This document shows, in pieces, positions 32,211 to 44,030 of a stretch of 64,000 bases of DNA. Source of the stretch: Xanthostigma xanthostigma (taxonomy: Eukaryota; Arthropoda; Insecta; Raphidioptera; Raphidiidae); the NCBI GenBank assembly GCA_963575645.1, contig OY754469.1, positions 13,472,001 through 13,536,000 of the forward strand. Reading direction: 5' to 3'. The position numbers and the translations under genes are program-made. The notes below the pieces were generated by a model that was not told the origin of the DNA, did not search any database, and worked only from the letters and a program-made list of their open reading frames with translations. The first letter of the stretch is position 1; each line of letters opens with the position of its first letter.

Positions 32211-33013
32211 ATGTCGCGGATATCTTACTTATTTTGCTAGTCATAACTCATAATTCTTACATATAAAACTTAAAACTTCATAGGCATAAATAAGTAATAT
32301 GTTAAAAGTTCATTTAAATATTGGCTGACATGAGTCCCTATTTTTAAGATTAAAAACTAACAGAATTACCTATTCTTTCTTGAATTAGAAAAACTCTATC
32401 AGTCGACCACAAACTGTTATGCCATACGTAATAGTTTGCTATTGTTATGAAACACACATTATTACAATTACAATGCAGCTTCGCTTCCGTAATTAAAATT
32501 TGATATTCTCTGCGAGTTGATGCACGATTTTTTATTTCTTTTTGTTTTGTATTTTTTGTTCTTTTGATTTAAATAAAAAAAAAAAAAAAATTTGATATTG
32601 AATATATTTATTGTTTGTCAATTGTAAAAAAAAGCATTAAAGTGGATATAAAAAAAGGTAACTGAGGTATAATTAAAACTTAGAAACTCTTGTTTTTAAC
32701 CACAGTAAACAGAAAATAACAATTCAAATTTTGGGAACAAAAAGTCAAAAAATGTACAAACATGTATCCCATCCTTAGTTAAAGTAATGATGTCTGATTC
32801 AATTTAATAACTTGTTTTATCTTTTTTATAAAAGTTATTCAAGTAAGTTATACTTGGTACAGAACTTCATCTACTCTCGTTGGAAACAAGATATTTTAGT
32901 ATAAAGAAATTGCATTATTGCAGTGTAAAAAAAAACTAGCATAATTATGTATATCTCACCTTAAGAACTAAATATTAAATCGGGAAAAAAGGAAACCACA
33001 ACAAAAAGAATAA
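32211..33013. other. Unassigned DNA with A-rich tract
   Basis: An A-rich run of about 16 bases lies near 32575-32590. No gene or terminal repeat is visible. Confidence 0.5.
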
Positions 33014-33526
33014 AACCGGTCAAGTGGGAGTCGAACTCACGGGGAGAGGGTTCCGTAGCACTCCGTTTTCTGTAAGAACTTTAAGAATTTGGATTTTTGT
33101 TTAGGTTTTCCTCTACAAACTATGAGTATTGAGCAGGGCTCTATAGTCCTTATTTTTTCAAATTTTTAGTATCAGTAGTTTCGGAGATAAAAGAGATACT
33201 CAATTTTCGTATATTTTATAATATGCATTTAAAAATTAAAAAATATATATATTAGTATTTCCCATAATAAGCCCTTTCATTTGATATATCATATAATGCA
33301 CTTGATAACTATTTTTTTATTGTTTAATTTGCTCCCTAAAAGTAATCCCCAAAATCGGATTTCTTTTATTTACGCTATGCGTCCGTTATTGGATCATCTA
33401 ACTTTATACACATTACACAATATGTACCACATTTTTCACCCAGTAGATTCTGAGAAAATAGACAGACACGAAAGTGAATCTATAAGAATTTTGTTTTTTC
33501 ATCGGATGTATGGAATCCTAAAAAGA
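33014..33526 (+). mobile_element. GGAACCCT-family element (copy at 33 kb)
   Basis: The left end ACCGGTCAAGTGGGAGTCGA, then ACTCACGGGG and AGAGGGTTCCGTAGC, corresponds to the start of the 15151 copy. The right end is TATGGAATCCTAAAAAG (mutated TACGGAACCCTAAAAAG). The interior is a different subfamily without the 92-codon frame; it has a CATTTGATATATC phrase typical of this repeat group. The 92-codon frame 33281-33559 is incidental. Confidence 0.65.
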
Positions 33527-34613
33527 GGTAGACTATTTCTTATAATATTTAAGCTTTGATAACATAAATAAAGTATTCTAAGTAAATGTTTTACTTACAG
33601 TTCGATTTTATATTAAACAGCACTTCAAAAATGATTGGTATCAAATCCTTACCTGAAAAGAGAAAATTTATTAATAATATTTTTTTTGTTAATAATAAAA
33701 TGAAAGCTCCATATCAGCATTCCTTACAAGTAGTTTTTACAAAACACTTTTAGTATATTTCTTTACATGCACCCTAAATACTAACCAATCTAATTTTATT
33801 AGCCTTTATAAAATTCTTACTATTTCTGGCCACGAATTCTTTAAAGTATTATCACAGAAAATATTTTTAAAAATTATCCAACCGTTAAGTAACACAGACA
33901 ATATAAACAAACCTTTGTAAAAGTGGTCACATCTATATTCTGTGCGATATTTATTTAGTACGAACAAAGTGTTTATATTGAAAATGTTAGATTTTCAGCA
34001 AGTAATATTTCCTAAAGAAAACTTATAAATATATATATATATCTACTTTATTAAAATCTGTGCAACATAGTAGAGTCAAGAATCATTTATTTATTTACAA
34101 GAGTTAAAACTACAAACAAACTACAAAGTCCTTGGAAACTTATACACCTATAAAGTACAAACGTGTAGGTATAAAGAGCACAAGAGAAAAATAATATAAA
34201 AATATAATATTCTATTTATACTAAAATAACCTTGGCTGATATAAAATAACATAGATAAGCGGCTTCCGGCAACAAAAGCTCAGAATTGAAAGTCATGGTT
34301 GCTGTGATTTTTTATTTACAATTTAAACTTAATTTGATATATTTTAATTTCACCTGTCTAATATACTAACGGTCGCTGTGGATAGAGTATGCTAGAGACC
34401 ATGTTCGCATACGCGTAGCGTATAATAGTTGTATTTATGCGAACCTCACATAGTTCTTTTATTATCGTATTTCAATAAATTATTTACATGCAAATTAAAA
34501 AATTGATTTTGATCACGACAAAGAAGTATAACTTCTAACGCGCGTACGGTAAGTCTACGCACCCATTCTTTTATTCTAAATTGAAATAAGCGCGGAAACA
34601 AAATTTATATTTA
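33527..34613. other. Unassigned DNA
   Basis: A short (AT)n run lies at about 34027-34041. No gene or repeat ends are recognised. Confidence 0.5.
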
Positions 34614-35250
34614 TTTTTTGACGTGATAACGTCTTATAAATTGATGAATCACCAATCTTATAAATTGATAAAACACCGACTGCATGCACGAAAAAGTGTA
34701 ACGTTCCTAACGTAACGTTCCTAACGTAACGTTCCTAACGTTCGTAACGCGTAACGCGTAACGTTCCGCCTGACCCTGTGCGTGCTTTTCTCGAAAACGG
34801 CCCTAACGATTTGGATGAAATTTACTGAAAAGGGGTTTTGGGGGGCAAAAAATCGTTTTAGCTAGGTCTCATCTCTCTAAAAAATCGTTTTCTTACAAAT
34901 TTTATCATTATAAAAATCAATTTTTTGACGTATGAAAATACTTAAATATTGTAAGTAGGTTTTGGAATTTTATATTATAAACAGTGAAACAATTGTTTTA
35001 TAAATATTATGACAGCTAATCTTTGAGACTTGAAATAAATACGAAAGAAAGAAACTTAAAAAAAACAATTATATTATATGGTGAATAATTTAAATAAATA
35101 AAATTAACCTAAATTTGAAGCGAAAGATGCAATATCATAGATTCGAATTATTATAATTATTATATGTAGAATTTAGGTTATGTATTACGGAATACGTTAT
35201 TACGTAAAACTATCGTCCGTAAACCGACTTTACAGACAACCAATTTTTTT
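34614..35250 (+). mobile_element. TAACGTTCC-family element (copy 2, uninterrupted)
   Basis: Starts TTTTTTGACGTGATAACGTC, carries the minisatellite at 34700-34765 and a GCGTGCTTTTCTCGAAAACG phrase. It later includes CGAAAGATGCAATATCATAG, and ends GTAAACCGACTTTACAGACA/ACC. It is the best template for the family in this window: about 637 bp, no coding frame. Simple terminal inverted repeats are not evident, although both ends contain ACGTNATAACG-type words in opposite orientation (GACGTGATAACGTC and ACGTTATTACGT). Confidence 0.7.
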
Positions 35251-35750
35251 ACTGTGAACTAAGAGGGAAATTTGATAATTTAAGTTGTATTGAGTTACAA
35301 ATATTTTTAATTTTGATGCTTTTTAATGTTTTCATGTTATTTGAAAATTGAATATTCATTTTCATGGCAACCTGTATCCATGAAAAAAAAAGATTTTTTT
35401 AATAAGAAGCTGTCAAAAAAATGAAAATCTGTTTTGGTAAAAAAAAATATACAAAAAGAAGAATATTATGTTGAAATCAAAGCTAAAACATGTTCTGAAA
35501 ACGAATTTTCCATTTATCCGAGAAGAATTAAGGAAAATGGCACTAGTAAAACTGTTACTTAAAATTATTTACGATTCAGAATTGAATTACAAGACATTTT
35601 GTAATGGGACAATGTTGAATTTTTAATAATTACATTAATTACACCCGTGCTTCAGACATTCGTAAGTTTTTTTACACATCTTGGTCAATGTAAAGCTGAC
35701 TTTCAAAAAACCCTATTTATTCACAGTAACCAAAGTAACCAGATCTGGTT
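35251..35750. other. Unassigned DNA
   Basis: No supported feature. Confidence 0.5.
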
Positions 35751-36150
35751 CCTCATACCAGAGAGAGAGACTGTATAGAAGTTCAATCCTGTGCTATTTT
35801 TGACGATCACCCCAATGCGCAGTTGTCACCCCAATTGTGAACCGCAACGCCAGATGGCGATAATTAATAATTTCAGCTTCACACCTTAATCACTGCATTT
35901 TTCATAATCTTTTAATATTTAAAAAAAATCGACAGAAACTGATGAATTTCTTATATTTATTTTCTACGATGTTTAGATAAACGTATAAAATTTACTTATG
36001 AAGATGAAATATGGAAATATACGTCCTCTGTACACCGAAACACAATCACGATCGTACTGTCATCTAAAAGAAACAAGACAAACTAAAATTTCCAGCCACA
36101 CTGTTTCATTAGAAATAAACTTCTATACAGTCTTTCTTCTCTGCTCATAC
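35751..36150. mobile_element. 400-bp MITE with CTATACAGTCT termini
   Basis: Left CCTCATACCAGAGAGAGAGA then CTGTATAGAAGTT, and right AACTTCTATACAGTCTTTCT then TCTCTGCTCATA, are inverted repeats of about 30 bp. The interior is single-copy-like, with no coding frame. The superfamily is undetermined because the target duplication was not resolved. Confidence 0.6.
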
Positions 36151-36579
36151 TAAAAAAAATTCAAGACGATAACACATATGTGGACTCTATGAAAATCGAT
36201 TCGGCACACAGACGTTTTTTTCGTCATTTTTTTCTGAGCCCTAAACGTACGGTCATATTATTTCATAAATCGTTGGGAAGCGATATTCAATAAAATATGT
36301 CATATTCATATAACGTGACGTAATCTTCCTTTTGTCTGACGCACATTAATAATTAACATTATGTAATATACTGGCATCAATGCTGAATACCATGCAGTTT
36401 TAATGCAATTGGAAAGCCTTTTCGTGTGCTTGCATATTTTATTACTCAATATTCACAACGGTGCGGTTCGCGTCGCACGCCGCTGAACACTACTACGCTT
36501 TATTCCCTCTGGTTTCTGCGGTGACGACAAACAGTGTACTAGTGCTACGTCGTTCACATTCTTCGATGGGCTATCTATC

Positions 36580-37251
36580 TAGTCCAGTCAAAATAAACAC
36601 TTCAATTTACTATAATTCGCGTAGAGCTGAAAATTGGTACAGGTCTTAGGTACAGCATTAAATGAAATTTCAAAAGTCCCTACCGATCCTATATCTGCTA
36701 AAAAAATTATTCAAGGTCAAAGGTTAAAAGTATCGTTTTTGTGCACTTTTCTCGTAAACGGCAAATGTTATCTAAAAATAGGCCAGTCAAAAGTTGTAGA
36801 TCATCCAATTGTCTACAAGAATTGTTCTTATACTTTTTTTCCTACGAATCACCGTTCTTTTGAAATGGTGATTTCATACATCGAAAATACTAATATGCGT
36901 ATTAATATTTAACGTGATTTTTGATAAATACCTTCAGTATACGTACATAAATATTTTGGTCCCATATCTCAGGAATAGTGATTCGTAGGAAAAAAATATA
37001 AGAACAGTTTTTGTAGATAATTGCATGATCTACAATTATTTTCGTCTGACTTAATTTCAGATAACATTTACCGTTTACGAGAAAAGTGCAAAAAACCGAT
37101 ACTTTTGACCTTTGACCTTGAATTTTTGAAGCAGATGTAGGATCGGTGCGAACTTTTGATATTTTATTTACGATAGTGTACTTATGACCTGTACCAATTT
37201 TCAGCTTTATACGAATTATAATAAATTGAAATGTTTAATCTGACTGGACTA
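36580..37251. mobile_element. Foldback element with about 280-bp arms
   Basis: Left arm about 36580-36860 and right arm about 36975-37251. Ends are AGTCCAGTCA and TGACTGGACT. Matching inner phrases include CTGAAAATTGGTACAGGTC, GCACTTTTCTCGTAAACGG and CCTACGAATCAC with their complements, at roughly 80-85 percent identity by eye. The open frame at 36634-36912 lies inside the left arm and is not a gene. Confidence 0.75.
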
Positions 37252-37263
37252 TTATCTATATAT

Positions 37264-37500
37264 TCTATACCTACTATTATTATAAAAAGAGGGAGTGCGA
37301 ATTTTGTGAGATCGGAGGGTAATCTTTAAAACTATTTATCCAATTTCAAAAAAAATTTTCACCACTATTTTGAATGGATTTTCAGAATGAACATAGGCCA
37401 TATATTATCGCGTTAAAGTTAAATCCATTTTCGTGGAGACCAATTTTGCAACGCAAGTCGACAAAAAAACGGTGGCAATTTATAAATTCATGCGAAGCGT
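37264..37500 (+). mobile_element. Helitron-like remnant (short family)
   Basis: The start TCTATACCTACTATTATTAT resembles the Helitron 5' consensus with TATTATAAA. It is followed by AGGGAGTGCGAATTTTGTG and GAATGAACATAGGCCATATA, then TATCGCGTTAAA and TTCGTGGAGACCAATTTTGC. The copy at 47906-48132 shares these phrases and ends CCACTAG, close to the CTAG Helitron end. The frame 37374-37694 is incidental. Confidence 0.55.
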
Positions 37501-38238
37501 ATTTTATATTCAGACTCGTGAAGTATTTGAGTAATAGTAGTTTATGTATCTCGTATGTAAATGCAGTTATTATATTACGAGCTAGATCTGTGACATTATG
37601 TTACACGAGAGTCAGCGACTTTAACAGTCACAAGAGTCACAATAACATTAAGTACGAGATACATATTATATTTTTTTACACATACCTGCTGTAAAATAGC
37701 TTACATCATATAATAAATTTATTTGAAATATTTTTGGCAACTCACGTTTGGTATTATTGGTATTTGTGGTGTCCTGCTCTGGTCTCTGTCGCTCACATGG
37801 ATTTAAATGGCAACTGACAGAGACATAACTATCGGATTACTTTTCAAATAGGTACTCCTCTGTCCTAGGTATTTTGAGATCATGAAAAAATAGTGAGATT
37901 GATATTAGTTGTAAGAAAAACCTACTAAAACGTAGGATAAAAATATAAAAATAAGAAAACACGGCAGGCAAAAACGATATGAATTTTATATTATTAAAAT
38001 ATCAATAATATCATTATTCCTTTATATTAGTAATTATAATCAAATACCTATCCTCTGGTTCAAATCTAGTTATGACTTTTCTTTATGGTTTTGACAGATT
38101 TTTAATTTTCAAAAACATTGAAAATGTCAAGATACATGTCAAAAAGAACCATAGTAACTAATCATTATTTTTTGAAATTTGGGAATAAACAAATTTAAAA
38201 CTGAAATTTTTGAATAAAATTTTTAAGTGTAATTTACA
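37501..38238. other. Upstream region of the F-box gene
   Basis: No repeat is recognised. No clear TATA box lies in the 150 bp before the ATG; the ATG context (TTTACAATGGGG) has A at -3, a favourable context. The promoter is presumably TATA-less and could lie anywhere in this interval. Confidence 0.4.
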
Positions 38239-39741
38239 ATGGGGAAATTTAAACGTGTCGTTGCAAAAAAAGATAAATTACATGGAGTGAAAAAAAATAT
38301 ACATCCTAAACATTATTTCTACACTTTCCGAAAACAAACTACGACTGTAGAAAATCTACCGGACGAGATTATGATAAAAATTTTCAGTTACCTCACGGCT
38401 CAAGACATCTGGAAGAGTGTTAGACCAACTTGTTCTAGATGGTACAGATTATCAAAGGATAGACAATTGTGGAAAACTATTAAAGTTGTCGGTCGTGATA
38501 TTCCGGTGACGATGATTTTACAGTGGCTGAAAGAAGCACCCCACTTAAAGGAACTTAGTATTTCAGATCGCGAGGATGCGTCACAAATCATTCACCAAGT
38601 TGGTAAAAATTAAACTAAGTTTTTTGTATTTAGTTTGAGATAGACAAAATATAACGAATAAAATAAATTACATTAAAAAAAAATTCCATTTCTCAATTTA
38701 CTTCCTGAAATTATAACCTACAAAATCAAAATTCAACTTTTTAGGCGCGACCTAAGCTTTAGCTGGAAGCGCCTATATGCACTCGGTTTATCAGTGAATA
38801 TGTGTGTCACGCTTTTTTTATACTTCACGTCTGTATTTGGACCACTACACTCTATCTCTATGCCGAATTTCAAATATTTATGTCAAATAGTTTCAGAGAA
38901 AATCGCCTGTGATTCCATAAGTGTTCCGTTTTGCATGGTACAGTAAAAACTAAATTAATAACTTTTTTAACAAAATTTGATTGATGGCGTCACTAGTCAA
39001 GTTTTTGTCTTTATAATATATATAAAAGAAATAGAACAATAAAACCAGACAAACCTAAGGATTAATAAACCTTTTTAATTTGTATTTTCCAATTTTTATC
39101 ATGATGTAAAAATCAACTATTTTACAAAAAGTATCTCTAGGAGTATTTCAGAAGTATAAACATAAATATCCACAAAAACATGTATCCCCCTTATCTTAAA
39201 ATGGGTCCAGCTTCCGCCTATATAGTATAGAAGAAAAAATGCTCTAAATTACTTAAATAGCTTACGTACCAAGTGGCGGAAGGTTGGGACGACATGCTTT
39301 TTTACGCGTCAGCCCCTAACTACTACTATTTTCTGACAGTCCGAATAATAACGAACTTTTTTACAGATATCGAAATATAACACAGATATAGTAAAACTTA
39401 ACTTTAACAATTGCTGGGGAACTCGCGAACAGATAAACATAACATGGAAGCCTATATGTAACGTCCTGACCAGATGCAAGAACTTGCGCCATCTTACATT
39501 CGTACGAACTCATTTTAGAAGTTGTAAGTTTTATAAGCTTCTGGCTTTAAGAAATATCATGACATCATCAAATCGAAAAGAAGGAACTATAAAAAAAGCA
39601 AAAAAGTTGGCCAGTAATACGTTCGTTAATTTTATTGGTAATGCTACACTAAAACAAAAAAACGCATTCATGTTTGCTATCCAGAATTACGGTGATCTGA
39701 CACAGAACGGATATTTTCAATACTTTTTATCAGTTGTGTAG
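38239..39741 (+). CDS. F-box protein, two exons, 239 residues
   Basis: Exon 1 is 38239-38602 (ends TTG, donor GTAAAA). Exon 2 is 39386-39741, after the acceptor AACACAG, and stops at TAG. The junction is phase 1, giving Val121-Asp122. The F-box spans about residues 38-84 (ENLPDEIMIKIFSYL, then WKSVRPTCSRWYRL and RQLWKTIKV), with the expected LP, IF-YL and C--W signatures that bind Skp1. Two leucine-rich-like strands follow (APHLKELSIS at 100-109; CKNLRHLTF at 152-160). The N-terminus is basic, lysine-rich and unlike an F-box. F-box proteins recruit substrates to SCF ubiquitin ligases in cytoplasm or nucleus; the substrate here is unknown. An alternative splice (donor after CAA at 38598, acceptor CAG at 39366) also stays in frame but has a weaker donor. 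The protein is short for an F-box/LRR protein, so extra exons or a lineage-specific short form are possible. Confidence 0.8.
38603..39385 (+). other. Intron of the F-box gene
   Basis: 783 bp, GT at 38603-38604 and AG at 39384-39385. A pyrimidine tract (CGAACTTTTTTACAG) precedes a first candidate acceptor at 39366. The chosen acceptor is 20 bp further on, because the first gives a stop within four codons with the preferred donor. The intron holds no recognisable repeat. Confidence 0.6.
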
Positions 39742-40049
39742 AAAATTATGTTTGGATAATATTTTACGTAATCAACATGTTTTATTGTCTGCATTTTCAT
39801 TTTAAACTATTTTATCCACTGAAAAAGTGTTAACATTTGCGGAACTGTATTTGATTAAACCTGTGATGACTTTAAGTATTTTTTTTTGTGAAAACTTGTT
39901 TTAAAACGTTTTTTTAGCTTCAACTGCATGTATATCTATGTCATGAAATCTTACAATTTAATTTTCACTCACTTCCGGACGTCTGAATAATTTAAAATTT
40001 TGTACATGTATTAAGAATCCATGACAGTACAATAATTTATATAAATATT

Positions 40050-40055
40050 AATAAA
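40050..40055 (+). terminator. Polyadenylation signal AATAAA
   Basis: AATAAA lies 309 bp downstream of the F-box stop codon, in otherwise featureless AT-rich sequence. It is the first perfect hexamer I noticed after the stop. Because such hexamers are frequent in AT-rich DNA, the assignment is tentative. Confidence 0.4.
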
Positions 40056-40173
40056 CATATAAATAATTTATACAAATTAATTACTTAACTTGAAAAACTA
40101 TTGTAAGAATGCTAACAAGCCGTAGACATTTGAAGCATGGCTTCATTTGAAGCGTGCTTTTTTAGTCGTGTAA

Positions 40174-40448
40174 TTAAAATTAGAGTGTAAAAAAACTAAA
40201 AACCACGCTTTAAATAAGTATAAAGATTTTGTTCAACAGCGATAGGAAGTCCTACAACATGACATAATTTAATTTTTTGAATAAGCTTTTCCCATTTTAA
40301 GCTTATTCAAAAAATTAAATTATATTGTGTTAAGTGACTTCTTATCGCTATTAAGCAACATCTTTTATATTTAAAAATAATTTTCAACTTTTTAGTTCGC
40401 ATTGCTATAAAAGCGTTTTTTTTTAGTTTTTTTCAACTCTAATTTTAT
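40174..40448. mobile_element. Foldback MITE around a 30-bp hairpin
   Basis: Outer ends TAAAATTAGAGTG and CAACTCTAATTTTA are inverted. Inside, AGCGATAGGAAGT and ACTTCTTATCGCT pair, followed by a core AATTTTTTGAATAAGCTT with its complement AAGCTTATTCAAAAAATT separated by about 10 bp. It lies just 3' of the F-box gene and could contribute a structured 3' end if transcripts read through. Confidence 0.7.
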
Positions 40449-40889
40449 TTTCAAATATTCATTTTAATTACATTCTTATCTTATAAAAAATACATTTTAG
40501 AATACACAAATGTTTCAGTTATTTTTATTTCAGTTTTTCGAAATTACGTGATTATTTTCTCTAAATGATACTGCTGTACAGAGTACGAAAATGGGGGTGG
40601 ATTTTACACATCCTTCGATAATAGGGGAGACCTGTTTATTGTCTTGCCGCAGGGACAGAACTGCGAATTACGCTTAGCACATCAAGTTCACAAAATCACG
40701 AATTATTGACAGCGTTAATAGTCATTCAAAGTCATCACGCATCACTGCCTTGCGTCCTTTGACGAGTTCCATGCACATAAATCCAATATTATGCAACTAG
40801 TGTGACCTGTGCGAATTATTCGCACTAAATATGTATAATAATTATCACTTTACAAAATTATTTTTTAAATATGATTGCAAGTATTCAAT

Positions 40890-41222
40890 TCGTTTCTAGT
40901 TTTGCACACTGCTTATAACGTTCTTCTTTTTGTATTACAATATGAAGCTCAGATGACAGATCGAAGAAATATGTTACTAAATTTGTCATATAGAGGCGCA
41001 AGTAGCAAAAGCGTTGAGCTAAGCCGTCAGATGGCATCATGCAGCATTGCTGTGACGTTGTTCAGCGTTGCTCGCTGTTTCAAAATTAAAGCCGTCAGAT
41101 GGCAGTATGCAGTAGTGTGTCTGTTGTACTACAATATGAAGGTCAGATGACAGATCGAAGTATTGACGTTGTTTCAAAATAAAGCCGTCAGATGGCAGAC
41201 GTTGTTCAGCGTTGCTGTATTT
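40890..41222 (+). repeat. Degenerate tandem array with GCCGTCAGATGGCA words
   Basis: GCCGTCAGATGGCA appears three times (near 41024, 41091 and 41183). ACAATATGAAG-TCAGATGACAG then ATCGAAG appears twice (near 40937 and 41132). GTTGTTCAGCGTTGCT appears twice. The order suggests about one and a half duplicated units of roughly 190 bp with internal deletions. The 91-codon frame across it is not a gene. Confidence 0.6.
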
Positions 41223-42489
41223 TAATTAATTTACAAAAACAAAAGCAATAATAATTTTTTTAGTTGTCGATGTCAGTAGAGCAAGCAATTATCTGTAAAA
41301 TGATATATAATTCAAGCGGAGAAATTGTGAGGTTTTTTCTAAAAAGGGAGGCAAACATCTTTAACCTTAGCGTATTAATATATATGACACTTTCAGTTTT
41401 TGTACAGTAGTAACAATTTGCTCAAAGATATTAGCAAATAAATATCAAATCGCAGATTCAGTTTTACATAATTAAAATTTAATGAAAGAAACTGTTTTTA
41501 AAGAGAAATTAAAGAAATGCATTCTTCAATGCAAATACAATTTAAAATGAAATGAAAAGCGTCATCAACAAAGAAAACATAAAAATGTAAGAGCTCTTGT
41601 TTTCAATATAATGTGAAAAAATGTTGTGATTCAACGATTTTTTTAATTAGCGAACGGTTGAAAGCCGACGGGCGTTGCGATGAGAGCGTCATCGCATTCT
41701 AATGTACAAATGTTAAAAAATACTAGAGTCGGTCAAGTACATGAAAATTAGTTTTGGAAATATTCGAATGATTTTGACAATCAAAAAGTTTATAATCGAG
41801 CGATTCATTCGAAAGGATTCCTTCGCATAATATACTATGCGTGACTCAATGGTTGTTTTAACTCTCGAATGAATTTTGCTCTCGGTTTCGATTGTCAGTC
41901 TTGAGTGAGACACCTGCATGCAGTGCTTCATAGAACAGAGGCAGATCAAACACGTAAAGTAATCATATTCAATACTGTAAAATTGAATCTGAGAAAAACA
42001 GTTAAATGCAGTGTTAAACCGCAACTCAATGCCCTTTTAAGACGCACGTCAATGCCCTGTTATAACAATACATGAGCGTAGTATAATATAATTTATTAGT
42101 GGAGATTGTGTTATAATTTGTAATCCGTAAGTAAAAAAATCATTAAAATGATTATTAATAACCTCTCAAGACATCTCGAGATATTAAATAACCGAATAGT
42201 TCAACAATTTTCCCTCAAATTAATAATTATTTCATCCCATCTAATGGAAATAATAAAAATAGTTTTCATAACCTTCAATTAGGATATAAGTTTTTTATCT
42301 CTTAATCATAGCACTAAAAATTACTAAAAATAATTCAATCGATTTTACTTAAAGTTGGTTAAACACATCAGATATAGTTATCACGTGAACAGCACACGCT
42401 TGACTAAGATGCGCAAAGTTCTGCTGTATCGAGTTTCAACCGACAAATCAATCGCTGATTACGCAATTTATATTGGTACTAGTGGACCT
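41223..42489. other. Unassigned DNA
   Basis: A 103-codon - frame (41713-42024) has no motif. TCGGTCAAGTACATG near 41730 faintly recalls the GGAACCCT family flank. No supported feature. Confidence 0.45.
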
Positions 42490-42840
42490 GGTACAAAACT
42501 TTTTTGATGGTAATTTAACAGAGTCTTCAAAGATCAATGTTTTTGGCACAAGCTATCGCCAAAAATTTTTATGCCAACACAAAACTTTTTTACACGTGCT
42601 TTTGGGTTAGTTTTCAAAGATTGATGTGTTTTGATACAGGCTCGCGGCGCAACTTACTATTATTTATTTACACGTAACATTTTTTTATGTGATTTTTGGC
42701 ATAGTTTTAAAAGGTTGGTGTGTTCTGATACACGTCTGCTCAATTACCATAACAGGTGTACTCGAAACATTTTTGAATGTATTTTGAGAATAGTTTTCCA
42801 AAATCAATGTGTTTTGATACTGGTCTGGCTTAAAAAGATA
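42490..42840 (+). repeat. Tandem array of about four 90-100-bp units
   Basis: The phrase TTTTGATACAGGCTCG / TTCTGATACACGTCTG / TTTTGATACTGGTCTGG recurs at about 42630, 42721 and 42812, with an older unit near 42530. Each is preceded by a TAGTTTTCAAAGATTGATGTG-like phrase and an AACATTTTTTTATGTG-like phrase. Units differ by 15-25 percent by eye. The open frames on both strands here come from the array and its A-rich flank. Confidence 0.65.
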
Positions 42841-43491
42841 CTCGGCTCTTCTGGTATTGAAATATATTGTATAATAAAAACCGAGGAAAAAAAGCGAAGC
42901 CGTAAAAAAAAGCCCAAAATAACCAAAATTACTCAATCAAACAAAATTAAGTTTTAAGAATAAGTTTCTATGCTATTTTCGTGAAATACTTGTCCGCGAT
43001 ATTCTCAGAGAAATTTGTTTGACGCGAGTATGTTTCGAGACAACATTGCATGGCATTCGAACGCGACGGGAAATCAATTGATCGACATATAAATGTAATC
43101 AAATGAACTTCATTGTTCTACGGGCTACTGGCTTTATTGAAATTCCATCACCTCTTGCGATCATACTCGGCGGTTTCAAAAGGGGGTAAATATTTAGTGA
43201 ATTAAAACCTCTCACATTCCGTCTATGCAATTTTATGCAATCTTCAATTCTGTATTCAAGCCTATTGAATATTCATTATTTCATAAGCCTCTACTCTTCA
43301 CTACCAGTACAGTGAAACCTTAATCTATTATTTTCCGAGAAGAGAAAAAAAACGGGTGGCCTCGCCCACATTAGCGTTATAAAGGTTTTTCTTATATTGC
43401 CCCGCCATTGAATAATTCCCCTTTAACGTTACAGAAAATGTCGAACAAGTACGCCATTTCACTTAAAAAATATTGATTTTTGTTATCATTT
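42841..43491. other. Unassigned DNA
   Basis: No gene or repeat ends are recognised. Confidence 0.5.
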
Positions 43492-44030
43492 TTAGAGTTC
43501 CGTACCTCAAAAAGAAAAAAGGAACCCTTATAGGATCACTTTGTCTGTCAAGACTCTTGGGAATCAAAGCCTATAGGGTATTTCCGTTGACCTAGAATCA
43601 TTAAATTTGGCACGAAGCATTGTCTTATAGCACAAGTAAAGGAAAAAATCCGAAAAACATACAGTTACATCAGAAAAAAATAATATTTTTAAACCGCAAC
43701 AACATGCTACGCACGTACACAGAACAGTTCTAATACACAACAAGCGTCCACTATCGGTGCGTTTATACAGCACAATATGAGAACTCTCGCATACAACACG
43801 GTACGACAACTAGGCTATCAGATATAGCCACGAGTTACAATACAGTTCAGTAGTCCATCTGAACTCAGATACACGCTTAGTTGACAAACTGGCCTTTGTC
43901 GATGTACGGGAACAACCAGTTTTCCAACGGCTAAGCGGGAAAAATCTTCGAGACTTGATTCCCATGATGGACGAACTATTTGCATTTCTACAAGTTTGTA
44001 CGGAGTTCGACGCGCACTTGGCCTGTTTTT
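43492..44030 (+). mobile_element. GGAACCCT-family element with decayed ORF
   Basis: The reverse-oriented relative of 15151-15690: TTAGAGTTCCGTACCTCAAA, then GGAACCCTTATAGGATCAC at the left, and TTTGTACGGAGTTCGACGCG, then CACTTGGCC at the right. The region from ATG 43703 to about 43960 corresponds to the 92-codon frame of 15222-15500, but it is broken by a stop after about 10 codons and by frameshifts. The - frames 43564-44058 are shadows. Confidence 0.65.

Noticed and set aside
42631..42957. 108-codon frame with a lysine-rich end
   Set aside because: It runs through a degenerate tandem array and an A-rich flank; both strands are open in the same place.
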